NCBI GenBank assembly: GCA_020634515.1
Contig: JACKBL010000004.1
Location: 62,001-126,000, forward strand
From: Ardenticatenales bacterium
GTDB taxonomy: Bacteria; Chloroflexota; Anaerolineae; Promineifilales; Promineifilaceae
Direction: 5' to 3'
Length of the DNA stretch: 64,000 nucleotides
Positions 11,101-20,700 of this stretch are shown one piece after another. A model generated the notes under the pieces. It was not told the DNA's origin, searched no databases, and saw only the letters and a program-made list of their open reading frames with translations. The position numbers were made by a program, and so were the translations under genes. Position 1 is the stretch's first letter. Every line of letters starts with the position of its first letter.

Positions 11101-13100
11101 ATTGCCGCTCTTCCTGCACGCGCACGAATGGAAAGTAGTCGGCGTCCCGCCCCCACTCTGTTTCCGTCACCTGTTTCAGCCCCGCGTCGTCCGGGTGGTA
11201 GGTGGCGCTGCGGCTCGGTTTGCCGTTGAGCCAGTATTCGTCGATGCGGAACTGCTGTTCTTGCCGTGTCAGGATTTGGTTGTTGTTGGCCGGTTCTATC
11301 GTGTCCATGATAACGGTCTGGAAACCGGCGAGGGCACTGCTGGCGGCGGTGTCGGGTAGATAGCAGCCGGAATCGACCACGTCGTAGCAGCCGCTTCCAT
11401 CGGCGCGGCTGTAGATGGCGGCGACGCTGGCGGCGCTGCTGCCGTACCGGTGGGCGACCCCGTCCCAGGCGTCCAGCAGGCGACGACGGCGAACCAGCGT
11501 CCGGCGGTGGCGTTTGGCGTTGATGTCGCTGTTGTCCCACCGTTCGTAGGTGAGGGGGGTGCGGTGACGCATGCCGTAGCCGTTGTCGACGCGGGGCAGC
11601 AGGTGGCGCAGTCGTCGCCCTGGCAACTGGTAGTGGGTGTTCTGGCGAAGGTTTGCGGGAGCAGTGCTGCCGGTTTGGTGCCGTTGAAGTCGGCGCCGGG
11701 TGATGCTGCTGCCCAGGAACCAGTAGTGCAGGCTGACGTTGGGCTGTCGACAGTGCAGCTGGCGTCGTAGGTGAAGGTGGTGGCGGAGACGAGGTGGTTG
11801 TCTTGACGCACGGTGACGCGGCGGGGCGGGCTGGGTAGCCGTCAACGCGTAGGTGTCTTGTTTGGCGGCGTCGTTGTTGTAGCAGACGCTGCCGTTGCAG
11901 GCGCTTGTCATAGTTGAAATGAGATGACGGTGTGGTCGGCGCTTCGTTGATGTAGTTGTAGAGGGTCTGGAGGGCTAGACGTCTACTTCGGTGTAGGGGG
12001 CTATGGGCATTGAAACCGGCTGTTGTACGCTTGCTGCAGGCGGTATGTGTACTGGTAGACGACGTGTCGTCCGTAGAGGTCGCTGATGCGGTCCAGTTTC
12101 CAGGCGAGGCGGGTCATGTCTGGGTTTTTGGGGCCGGCTGGCGCTGGGATGTTGATGGGGGCGATGGTTGTTCGGCGTCGGCCTGGTAGCCGAAGGTGGT
12201 GATGCTGCCGGCGGCGCAGCGTACGCGCGCCAGGCCTGCTGAAAGTTGGGGCTGGTGACGGCCACGTAATCGCTGATGCGGCTGGCGCCCAGGGCGACGT
12301 AGCGGCCATGCCGGTTGTCTGGGTCCAGGGCGATGGGTTGCAGGCGGTAAGACGCGCCGTTCAGTTGAGGGGGTGGAAGCGGTGGGGCAGTTTCTGTCGA
12401 AAGCTGAATATCAGGCGGGTGGTGCTGTGCCGTTGTTGATTTGTGGTTGTGCGCGACCAGCGAGGCCGAAGCGCCGTCGCCCGAGGGGGGGGCGGTGTCG
12501 ACGCCGCTGCAGGAAGCGAGGGGTGAGGGAGGCTGTAGGCCGCCGCTGCCGATGGGATGCGTGGGTGGCGGGCGTTGGTGTAGGCGGGCGCGCTGGGTGT
12601 AGGTGGGTTCCCAGGGGTGGGGTTGTTTTGCGTTTGTGGCGGCAATGGCTGTTTTCTGCGTCGGTTGCAGGGTAATGGTTGTGAGGGGTGGCGGTGGTTT
12701 CACGGTGTGGAGGTGGAAGGGAGGGGTGATGGGGGGCGGCGTCGGGGCGGCGATGGAGGGTGAGGGGTGAGGAGGTGGGCGCTGGTGGGGGGAATGCTGC
12801 CGGTATTTCCATCGTCGCCTCATGGACCGCTTCCCCGTCAGCCCTGGCCTGGAGAGGTAGCGCACGGCGGGGTTGGACTGGCAGCTGTGCAGGTGCCGCG
12901 GCGCGGAGAGGTGATGGGGTTGCTGCTGCGATGCAAGGTGAGGGTGAGGGGGGTGTCTGTGTCCACTGGGGAAGTCACGGAGAGGCTCACATCGCCAATA
13001 GGCAGCAGGGGGCCGCCTGTTGCGGCCGGCGAGCGGCGCGCGGCGAGGCGAGGTTATGTCCCTGCCGACCGTCGCCTGGCGGCAATCAGCGCTGCGCAAT
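8130..13100 (-). pseudogene. Giant Rhs/YD-repeat shell protein, heavily frameshifted
   Basis: Nearly 5 kb of minus-strand sequence reads as one very large secreted YD-repeat protein in pieces. Near the N-terminal end are PIGDVSLSVTSPVDTDTPLT (about 12900-13015), then DPDNRHGRYVALGASRISDY and MTRLAWKLDRISDLYGRHVV (about 12030-12330), FTYDASCTVDSPTSAC (about 11740), and the longest clean block at about 10830-11440 (from YSRADGSGCYDVVDSGC to TTLYRYDNSSTPQDTTLG). The last part reaches the Rhs core end (KHNDDLGLIYYNARYY near 8020-8050). The intact gene would be about 1,700 codons before its tip. Such shells encapsulate and deliver a C-terminal toxin. Frame changes occur roughly every 100-300 bases, so the gene as written cannot be translated. 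Confidence 0.7.
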
Positions 13101-13305
13101 AGCGTGCGGTGATAAGGTGTGCCGGCACGGGCGACAGACCGACCGTAGTGACCTCTGGCTGGTGGCTTTATTCAATTTGGTTTCGGCAACAATGGCCGAA
13201 AGTTTAGGCCATTTGGGGGCGGTTGTCAACCGTTTTAGAACGTTTTCGCTATTTTTTAAGGTTGGGACTTTGGGTCAGTCATGAAATCCGTTTCGCCGGC
13301 CGCGA

Positions 13306-15345
13306 TCAGGGCGGGGCGCAGTCGTAGAGCGTGCCGGCAAAACCGATCCCCAGTCGCTGTGTGTTGAGGTCGGTCACTTGCCGGCATTCCGCCCGCACCC
13401 ACTGGCTAATTTCCCCCTGATTCTGGCTCCGCCCCCCCTCCTCCACCAACACATAACGCAGCGCGCCGTCGGTCGTCATTTGCGCCAGATCCGCCGCCGA
13501 CACCACCGCATCATTCCCGCCAAATCCCCCCATGTACAGCACAGGCCGCCCCGTCGCCAGCACGTAGGGCGCGCCCTGCATGGAACTGGGCACGGCCAGC
13601 AGGTAAGTCACATCTTGCGTGCGCGCCTCCAGGTAGGCGAGCGTGGCCGCGTTCGGGGTGCGGTCATTGCCACCGCCGCCAGCAACCGGCGCGCCAGCAG
13701 GTCGAAAATTGTCCGCGACGGTTGCTCCCTGGTACGCTGCCGGCAAATTCACATTCGCCACATTCGTTACCGTCAAACCAGACCAGACCAGCGGCGTTAT
13801 GAGCAAGGAAGCCAGCACCAGCGCAAAGCCGATTACCGACCCGCGCTTCACCTCCCACCACAGCAGCACGCCCCCCGCCGCCAGCAACAGCGCCGCCAGC
13901 GGCAACCAGAAACCGGACACGTCAAACTGGCGCGCATTCAGCCATTGAAAAGCCAGCGTGACGGCGGCGGCCCCTAACAGCAGCCACGCGGCGCGGCGGG
14001 GATGCGCGCCGCGCATCCGCCACAAGACGCCCGCGCCGCCCCCCACAAGGGCGGCCAGCGGCGGGGCCAGCATCACCATGTAGTAGGCGTGGAAGAAGCT
14101 GGCAAAGCTAAAGAAGACGAGGCAAGTGAGCAGCCACCCGCCCCAGAGGAGCAGAAAACGGTGGTCGGGATGCAGCGGCAGCGTCAGGCGGCGTGGCAGG
14201 AGCAGCAACATGGCGATGAGGGCAAAGGGGAGCAGCCAGCTTATCTCCTTGCTCAGGGGGGCCTGGAAAAAGCGGGCTACGCCGGGCGAGCCGACTTCGT
14301 TGGAGCCGCCCGGTCCACCGCCGCCCGGCGCTTGACTACCACCCGGCGGCCGTCCATCGCCAGGTAGCTGACCGCCGCCGGGTGGCGGACCGTCTCCCGG
14401 AAATGGGCGCGCATTGGCGTTGGTCGGCGCGAAGTTGGGCGCGCCTGATGGTGTGTCATTGGGCGGCGCGTCATTGTTGTTTCCGCCGCTTCCTTGCGGG
14501 CCAAACCAGCGGTTGAGGCCGTTGTGCCCCGCGATCAACTCCATGACGGTGTTGTCGGTGCTACTGCCAATGAAGGGGCGCTGGTCGGCGGGGGTGAGGT
14601 CCACGACGATGGGCCACCAGAGGGAGACGAGCAGGAGAAGAATGGTTGCCAGGAGCAGGTTGACGATTTTGCGCCCCCACCCTGTCCGTGAGCCGAAGAA
14701 GTAGAGGGCGTAAAATGCCGGCAGCACCATAAACGCCTGCATCATCTTTATGTTAAATCCCACCCCCACCAGCGCCGCCCCCAACCACAAAAACCGGCGA
14801 CGCTCCGTTTCCACGGCGCGCAGAAACGCCCACGCCGCCAGCAGCAGGCAAAACGTGAGCATCCCATCCATCGTGTTGTTGCGCTCCGCCGCCAGGCTCA
14901 CGGGCGTGAGCGCCGCCGCCAGCGCCGCCAGCAGTCCCGGACCGCTGCCGAAATATCGCCGTACCAGATGGTAAATGAGCGGTAGGCTCAGCAGGCCGGC
15001 CAGGATATTGGGCAAAACCACGGCCAGCCCGTTGACGCCGAGGACGAAGGCGGATGCAGCCTCAATCCACAACCCCAGCGGCGGTTTGTCCACCGTCACG
15101 GAGCCACCCGGCTCCGCCGCCACGAAGAAGAAGTTGTGCCAGGATTGCAACATGCTCTTCACGGCGGCGGTGTAGTAGAGGTTGCCGTCGCCGATGTTGT
15201 CGAGGCGGTAGAAGTGCAGGAAGGCGGAAAGGGCGATAATGCCGGCAAGCAGCAAAGCAGCAGGCGTTATACCCCAACGGAGCGGACGGGAGAGCGATTT
15301 CCCGCGCTCCTCACGGGTGGCGGGCGGCGTAAGTGTTGTTTGCAT
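13306..15345 (-). CDS. PMT/GT39-type multi-pass membrane glycosyltransferase
   Basis: A 679-residue polytopic protein of the dolichyl/polyprenyl-phosphate-sugar mannosyltransferase-like superfamily (ArnT/PMT, GT-C fold). After a short cytoplasmic N-terminus come about a dozen hydrophobic helices. The first periplasmic loop has YFTAAV-like sequence followed by SVTVDKPPLGLW; acidic and DKPP motifs in this loop are typical of the catalytic region. A long Gly/Pro/Asn-rich low-complexity loop lies around residues 310-350, and the C-terminal about 130 residues form an extracytoplasmic domain. The Met at 15345 is chosen because the 61 residues upstream in the open frame are not hydrophobic and do not fit the family. 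Transfer of a sugar from a lipid carrier to an unknown acceptor outside the membrane is inferred from the family. It is downstream of the GldFG/DUF4340 cluster on the same strand. Confidence 0.8.
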   Translation of the reverse strand: MQTTLTPPATREERGKSLSRPLRWGITPAALLLAGIIALSAFLHFYRLDNIGDGNLYYTAAVKSMLQSWHNFFFVAAEPGGSVTVDKPPLGLWIEAASAFVLGVNGLAVVLPNILAGLLSLPLIYHLVRRYFGSGPGLLAALAAALTPVSLAAERNNTMDGMLTFCLLLAAWAFLRAVETERRRFLWLGAALVGVGFNIKMMQAFMVLPAFYALYFFGSRTGWGRKIVNLLLATILLLLVSLWWPIVVDLTPADQRPFIGSSTDNTVMELIAGHNGLNRWFGPQGSGGNNNDAPPNDTPSGAPNFAPTNANARPFPGDGPPPGGGQLPGDGRPPGGSQAPGGGGPGGSNEVGSPGVARFFQAPLSKEISWLLPFALIAMLLLLPRRLTLPLHPDHRFLLLWGGWLLTCLVFFSFASFFHAYYMVMLAPPLAALVGGGAGVLWRMRGAHPRRAAWLLLGAAAVTLAFQWLNARQFDVSGFWLPLAALLLAAGGVLLWWEVKRGSVIGFALVLASLLITPLVWSGLTVTNVANVNLPAAYQGATVADNFRPAGAPVAGGGGNDRTPNAATLAYLEARTQDVTYLLAVPSSMQGAPYVLATGRPVLYMGGFGGNDAVVSAADLAQMTTDGALRYVLVEEGGRSQNQGEISQWVRAECRQVTDLNTQRLGIGFAGTLYDCAPP

Positions 15346-15697
15346 GGCGGCACTTGTTACAGTGAGGTCCAGGCGCAGGCGAATATCGCGCCAGGGATCG
15401 GAAAGGAAAGGGCGCAACGGGGCAAAACTGCCCCACTGCGGCGAACAATCTGGCGCGATTGTAGACGGAAAATGTTTAGATCCGGTAAAGAAGGCGTTGG
15501 AAATTTGTAACGAATGCCGGCAAACCAAACAACGCTACGCATCGGTCTATCATCCCCACTATCTTCCCGGAAACTGTCTAATGCCACACGACCTAAATGA
15601 TGAGGCGTTTGGGGCTTGAAATCGAGCTTCCGGTGGGCGCAGGCTTGAGAAGGGTACAGGGCGAATTGAGCTAACCCGCCCTGTACCCCGGCCGCGA
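15346..15697. other. Intergenic spacer, no gene seen
   Basis: A 350-base spacer between the glycosyltransferase and the DUF4340 gene. The only notable word is ATCTTCCCGGAA (about 15571-15583), one arm of the hairpin family found complete at 37062-37118 and 43591-43624. There is one TGCCGGCA. Short ORFs here are not credible. Confidence 0.4.
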
Positions 15698-16695
15698 TCA
15701 GGGCGCGGGGGTGGCGTCGCTGGGAACAGGCTCCGGGGTGGGGACCTGGATGAAGTCGGCCCGCCCCTGGTTCACCAGGTCCTGGGCGCTGAAGGGGGCG
15801 ACGGCCACGTAGTAGGGTGAGCCGGACCATTTGACGATGTAGTTGTTGTTGCTGGGATCGTCGTCCTGGTCCCCTAGCCGCCCGCCAACGGTGATGGTGT
15901 CGGTCTGCGTGCCGGCATCGCCGCTGCTGACGACGGTGATCGTGGCCTGGGGCTGATCCATGCCATAATCGGCGGCGGTTGTGCCCAGCGGCTGCACCAG
16001 CCGCAGATTGATGACACGGCTGAGGAGGCTGTTGAAGAGAGTGGTGTCCAGCATTTCGCCTTCGGCCAGCCCGTCCAGTGTCCATGTGCCGGCATCATCC
16101 TTCACAAACGTCAGCGTCCCACCCCCATTACTTAACGTCAGCCCGGTCACGCTATCCTGCGCAATGCCGCTGACATACGCCGTATCCACCCAACTCGTGG
16201 CATTCGCGCTCAACTCGTAGATATTCAGGTCCGCCACCAGATAGGTATTGTTCCATCCATGCGGAAATTCGTGGCGCGGAAATTCGTCGCCGAGCCGAGA
16301 TAGAACCCCTTGCTGCTGCCGTCCGCCAGCGTCACCGTCACCTGGCGCACAAAATCATCCGCCGCGACCTGCAACTGTTTCTGGCTGGCCGCCGTGCGCG
16401 CCACGAGGCGGTTGGATTGCAGCGCCACGATCTTGTCCAGCACGGGCGTGATCGTCTCCGTCTTGGCCGGATAATCCCCGCCGTCGGCCAGCACCCAGCC
16501 GTCACCCTGGCGCGCCAGGTCCACCCGCGCGCCTTCGTTGTCAACAATGGAGAGGCCGACAACCTGATCGGCGGTAACGCCATCAAAAAAGGCCACGGTT
16601 TCCGCGCCGGCCACGTTGCGCGGCCAGAAAACAACCACGGCAGCCAGCAGTTGCAGCGCCAGAATACCGGCGAGAATTCTCTGTATTTTGGTCAT
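15698..16695 (-). pseudogene. DUF4340 protein split by a frameshift
   Basis: Two minus-strand frames together give one DUF4340 protein of about 330 residues. The N-terminal half (16695 to about 16250) starts MTKIQRILAGILALQLLAAV, a membrane anchor or signal, and continues with FFDGVTADQVVGLSI. The C-terminal half (about 16250 to 15698) begins NTYLVADLNIYELSANATSW, the expected continuation. The junction is next to a 15-base direct duplication encoding ATNFRATNFR, so slippage could have caused it. AGGAG lies eight bases before the start, and the gene begins three bases after the GldFG stop, so the two are co-transcribed. DUF4340 proteins are extracytoplasmic partners of GldG-type ABC systems with no established biochemical role. 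A single sequencing error at the junction would restore the gene. Confidence 0.75.
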
Positions 16696-16698
16696 GGC

Positions 16699-19597
16699 TT
16701 AATCTCCTGTCTCAATGGTCGGGGGCGGCGTGAGGACGATAGGCTCTTCGCGGCGGCTGCGCACGCGCCAGCCGTAGTAGACGGCGATCAGCGCCAGCAG
16801 GGCGACGACGTAGTTGCCAATCTCCCACACGGACTGCTGCTGTTCCGTCAGTGGGTTCAACAGGCGCGTCGAGGTTCCGCGAGAGCGAATGGCGAGCAGA
16901 TCCAGGTCTTCGGCGGACCAGTCCACGCTGTTTTGCAGGAATTGCAGGCTGTTCAGGTAGCGTTCGCCGCTGAGGCGGGAGGAGAGGTTGAGGAGGAAGT
17001 CGTCGGCGAAGGAGGGGCTGCCGATGACGACCAGGCGGGCGGATTCGGGCGAGAGCGTGATCGTGCCCAACGGTTCCGATCCGGGCGCGGTGGGGGTGGG
17101 CTGGGCGGCGTCGCCGCTGTCGCCTTGCTGGAAGGGGGAGGGTTTGTCTTTGAAGTAGCTGTCGAAGACGCCCTGCACGGAGACGGCCAGGGGGTAGGAT
17201 TGCGGTTCACCGCTGACGGGGAAGCCGGTGGCCGGGTACTGGTCGAAGTTGGGTTGGATGTTGGTGTCGGTGGTGAGCCAGGCGTTGTCGCTGGAGTGGG
17301 CCAGGATGGCGGTCTGGCGATTGGTGTTTATGTTTTCGTCAAGTTCTACGGGGGAGGCCCAACTGAGGGTGAGTGCCGGCAAATTCGCGGCAATCGGACT
17401 CTTGGTATCCAACCCATCCGCCCGCACATCCACGAAAAACGGGTAATCAATCGCCTGAATCTCCTGCACCTGGATGCCGCCCACATTGCGCGCCACCGTC
17501 ACCGGGAACTGCGCGTTTTGCGCATCCAGCAGCAGCGAATCCGATACACATTCACGCCATAGCCGGCCAGCAAATCCCGCACCCCATTGGCCATCGGGGC
17601 CAGCGCCAACTGCTGGCTGAACTGGTCGTACATCACCGAATAGCCCCCCGTGACCACAACCACCGCGCCGCCACGCATCAGGTACTGGTCAATGGCGAAC
17701 AACGCCTTGTCGTCCAGGCTTTGCGGGGCCATCAGCAGCAGCACGTCCACGTCCGTCGCCACCTGCCCCGTGGAGAGATCCACGTCGCGCACGGTGTAGG
17801 ATTGGCTCAATTGCTGCCGCAGCAGGTCGTAGCTGGCAATGGGCTGCAAGGTGTTGCCCAGCACGGGGTCGGTCACGGGCGTGTCCGGGGGCGTCCACAG
17901 ACCCACGACTTTGAGGAAGCCGCTGGAGGTGCGCTTGAGGGTAGATTCGATGGCAATGCGCACGTCCGCTTCCGTGGCGTCCACGCTGGGGGAGATGATT
18001 TGCACCTGGTCCCCGTTTTCCAGCACCATGTGTTCGTAAAAGCTGTCGCTGGAGAAGAGGGAGACGGGAATGGGCTGGATGCCATACCGGTCTTGCAGGG
18101 TTTGGCGAGTGACGGGGCTGTTGGGGTCGTCGGGATTGACGACGGAGAAGAGGAATTTACCGTTGGCGCTGTTCTGGATGTCCGTGGCGACCTGGATGAT
18201 GGTGTCCTGGGTGGAGGAGAGAGATGCCGGCAACGTATTCGGCGTCACATACAAAGTCAACCGCACCGGCTGATCCAGCGCCGCCAGCACCGCGTCAATA
18301 CTCTGGAAGCCATACACCACCTTCTTAATGCCGCTCGTCAGGTCATACTCCAGATTCCGCAGCCGCACATCCGCCGTCCCATCCGCCCGCGGCTGCACCT
18401 CCACCAAATCCTGGAAGTTCAGCACCACATTCTGGTCGCCGTACCGGATGAGAATGTCGAAGTAGGAGTTAATCACCGACGCCTCGTAGCGGCCCGACAC
18501 CTGGAACGGCGTGGGGCGGATGCCATAAACCTGGTTCGCCTCCGCCTCAATCTCCGGGTCTTGCAGCGGATCGACCACCTCCGCCTGCAACTGCCCGCCA
18601 GAGGCAATCTCATACTCGCGCAGCATATCCCGAATCTCTGGGACCAGCGGCGCCAGCAGCGGGTGCGTCTTGTCGCTGATGTAGGCGCGAATGAGCAGTG
18701 GCTCCTGAAGATTGTCGATCAGGTCTTTCGTCGTGCGCGACAGGCTGTACTCCCGCTGCGCCGTCAGGTCCAGCCGTAGCCCTTGCAAGGGAAATAGCCA
18801 CACATTCAGCAGCACGAAGTTCAGCCCCAGCAGCCCCGCCGTCAGCCACACCTTGCGCCGATAGTCGCGCTGCTGCTGGCTCCAGCGCACCGCGTCCAGG
18901 GAAACCGTGTTCAGCGTGAGGAACAGCCCCGCCAGCGAGAGATAGTAAACGAGGTCACGCAGATCAATCACGCCCCGCTCAATGCTCTCGAAGCGGCTGC
19001 CCGTGCCCACGGCCCACAAAATCTGGCTGACGCCGCCGCCGACCAGATTGGTGACGCCGCTCGTGCCCACCAGGTAAAAGAGACCGCCGAGCAGAACGGT
19101 CACAATCACCCAGCGCCATGATATCAGTGCGTTAGAGGAGACGGCAGAGGCAACGCCATGGCTGCACAGCGTGCCGCCAGCGCCAGATAGCGCCGTTTGC
19201 ACCGGCCCCCAGTCCAGATTGCCGATCAGCCCAACGGTGAGGGGGAGCGGCAGCGTCAGCGCCAGCGCCAGCACGATCATGGTCATGACGGCCAGGAATT
19301 TGCCCAGCACCAGGTGCAGCGGATTGACCGGCAACGTCAGCAGGAGTTCTTGCGTGCCCGACCGCTGCTCCTCGCTCCATTGGCGCATCGTCAGCGCCGC
19401 CAGGAGGAAGATGAGGAGGATGGGCATCCATTGGAACAGGGGGCGCACGTCGGCAATGCCGCGGGCGAAGAATGTGCTCACGGTGAAAAAGATAAACAGC
19501 ACAGCAGCCAGGAACGTGCCCAGGAAATGAGGGCCAGCGGAGAACCAAAATAGCTGCTGAGTTCCTTACGTGTGATGGAAAGAATTTGTCGTTTCAT
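16699..19597 (-). pseudogene. Fused GldF-GldG type ABC permease/auxiliary protein with frameshifts
   Basis: The gene starts at 19597 (MKRQILSITRKELSSYFGSP), and a one-base shift before 19502 is needed to continue into FIFFTVSTFFARGIADVRPL. The GldF-like permease part ends with VTNLVGGGVSQILWAVGTG and ALFLTLN-type helices. It passes without a stop into a GldG-like part (RLDLTAQREYSLSRTTKDLI, then a long extracytoplasmic domain), so GldF and GldG are one polypeptide. The sequence around 19130-19200 seems to carry two compensating shifts. Another shift near 17540 separates GVNV from DSLLLDAQNAQFPVTVARN, after which 16699-17502 gives the remaining 260 residues and the C-terminal transmembrane helix. 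GldG-type proteins resemble the IFT52-like ABC auxiliary components first linked to gliding; the substrate here is unknown. Confidence 0.75.
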
Positions 19598-19755
19598 AGT
19601 ATTTTGCATCTTTGGAAAACCCGAAAAACCAGGTTTTTACACGTGAACCACTCTAGCGGACAATCGAAAAACCCGGTTTTTTCAGTGAACTCAGTATTTT
19701 GCGTTCGAAAAAACCGGGTTTTTGTAAAACCCGCCGGCGTTATCACGTCATCGGG
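19598..19755. repeat. Intergenic cluster of AAACCCGG/CCGGGTTT inverted repeats
   Basis: Between the GldFG gene and its ATPase lie at least three closely related words (AAAAACCAGGTTTTT, AAAAACCCGGTTTTTT, AAAAAACCGGGTTTTTG), each self-complementary or nearly so. The same word forms the hairpin at 41079-41111. They may act as processing or termination hairpins, or be a dispersed repeat; the sequence does not decide between these. Confidence 0.55.
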
Positions 19756-20646
19756 TTAAACACCGTTCCAGCGTCTGCAGCAGTCGCCAGGCCACATACC
19801 GCCAGCCACTGCCGCCTGATAGATGAGGGGGCAGAGGTCGGTATTTTTGTGGCCGCGGATGCGGTAGGCGGGGTGGTCGTCGTCACCGTCGAGCAGGGGA
19901 GCCACGGCGCGCACGCCCGCGATTTCATGGAGGATAGCCTCCATGTCCGCCGTCGCCTGCTGCAAAACGAGTATGGCGTCGCTCGTTTCCGCCAGTTCCG
20001 CCAGATGGGCGTCCACTTTGATTTCTCCGTTCATGAGGATGATCACGCGGTCGCAGAGCGCCTCCACTTCTGGCAAAATGTGCGTGGAAAAGAGGACGGT
20101 GCTGTGTTGCGCCAGCCGCTTGATCAGGTGGCGAATCTCCACGATCTGCGTCGGGTCCAGGCCGACGGTCGGCTCGTCGAGGATGAGCAGGCGGGGATCG
20201 TGCAAGATGGCCTGCGCCAGGCCGACGCGCTGCCGAAACCCTTTGCTGAGCTGGCCGATGGGGCGGGTGAGGTGCTGCGCGAGGCCGGTGGCGACGATGG
20301 CGTCGGAGAGGCGGGCGTCTTCTTTCTCCGGCGCAATCTGGCGCAGGCCGGCGATCATGCGCAGGTAGGATTGAACGCTCAGTTCGGGGTAGAGGGGCGC
20401 GTTTTCGGGGAGGTAGCCAATCCGAGACTGGACTTCCTGGGTGTGCGTGAGGACGTCGAGGTCGTCAATGTGGACGCGGCCACGGTCGGGTTGGAGGTAG
20501 CCGGTGAGGGTTTTGATGATGGTGGTTTTGCCGGCACCATTCGGCCCCAACAATCCCACAATCTCTCCCGGCGCTATGCTAAAACTGACATCGCGCAACG
20601 CCCGCACGGAGCCATACGATTTGTGTAAGTTTTCTACTTCTATCAT
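19756..20646 (-). CDS. ABC transporter ATPase of the Gld-type system
   Basis: A 296-residue ABC ATPase. It shows Walker A GPNGAGKTT (about residues 34-42), a signature region LSKGFRQRVGLAQ, Walker B LLILDEP and the switch His in STH. A C-terminal regulatory segment follows. GGAGG lies seven bases before the ATG. The last about 25 residues (after LIYQAAVAGG) look like a wrong frame; the alternative frame gives WRYVAWRLLQTLERCLTR, closer to the end of homologues, so a small indel near 19800 is likely. It precedes the GldFG and DUF4340 genes on the same strand and would drive that transporter. Substrate unknown. Confidence 0.85.
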   Translation of the reverse strand: MIEVENLHKSYGSVRALRDVSFSIAPGEIVGLLGPNGAGKTTIIKTLTGYLQPDRGRVHIDDLDVLTHTQEVQSRIGYLPENAPLYPELSVQSYLRMIAGLRQIAPEKEDARLSDAIVATGLAQHLTRPIGQLSKGFRQRVGLAQAILHDPRLLILDEPTVGLDPTQIVEIRHLIKRLAQHSTVLFSTHILPEVEALCDRVIILMNGEIKVDAHLAELAETSDAILVLQQATADMEAILHEIAGVRAVAPLLDGDDDHPAYRIRGHKNTDLCPLIYQAAVAGGMWPGDCCRRWNGV

Positions 20647-20663
20647 GCCATATCCTCCAAAAA

Positions 20664-20694
20664 GATTGGTTCATTCTTGGAGAATGAACCAATC
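20664..20694. repeat. Perfect 14-bp intergenic hairpin
   Basis: GATTGGTTCATTCT pairs perfectly with AGAATGAACCAATC around a TGG loop. It lies between the protease stop (20701) and the ATPase start (20646), both on the minus strand. It could terminate or protect transcripts, and belongs with the other GATTGG hairpins in this window. Confidence 0.6.
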
Positions 20695-20700
20695 GTCCTT

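Noticed and set aside
17373..18779. Plus-strand ORF of 468 codons
   Set aside because: Antisense to the GldFG gene; rich in His, Arg and Gln as expected of a shadow.
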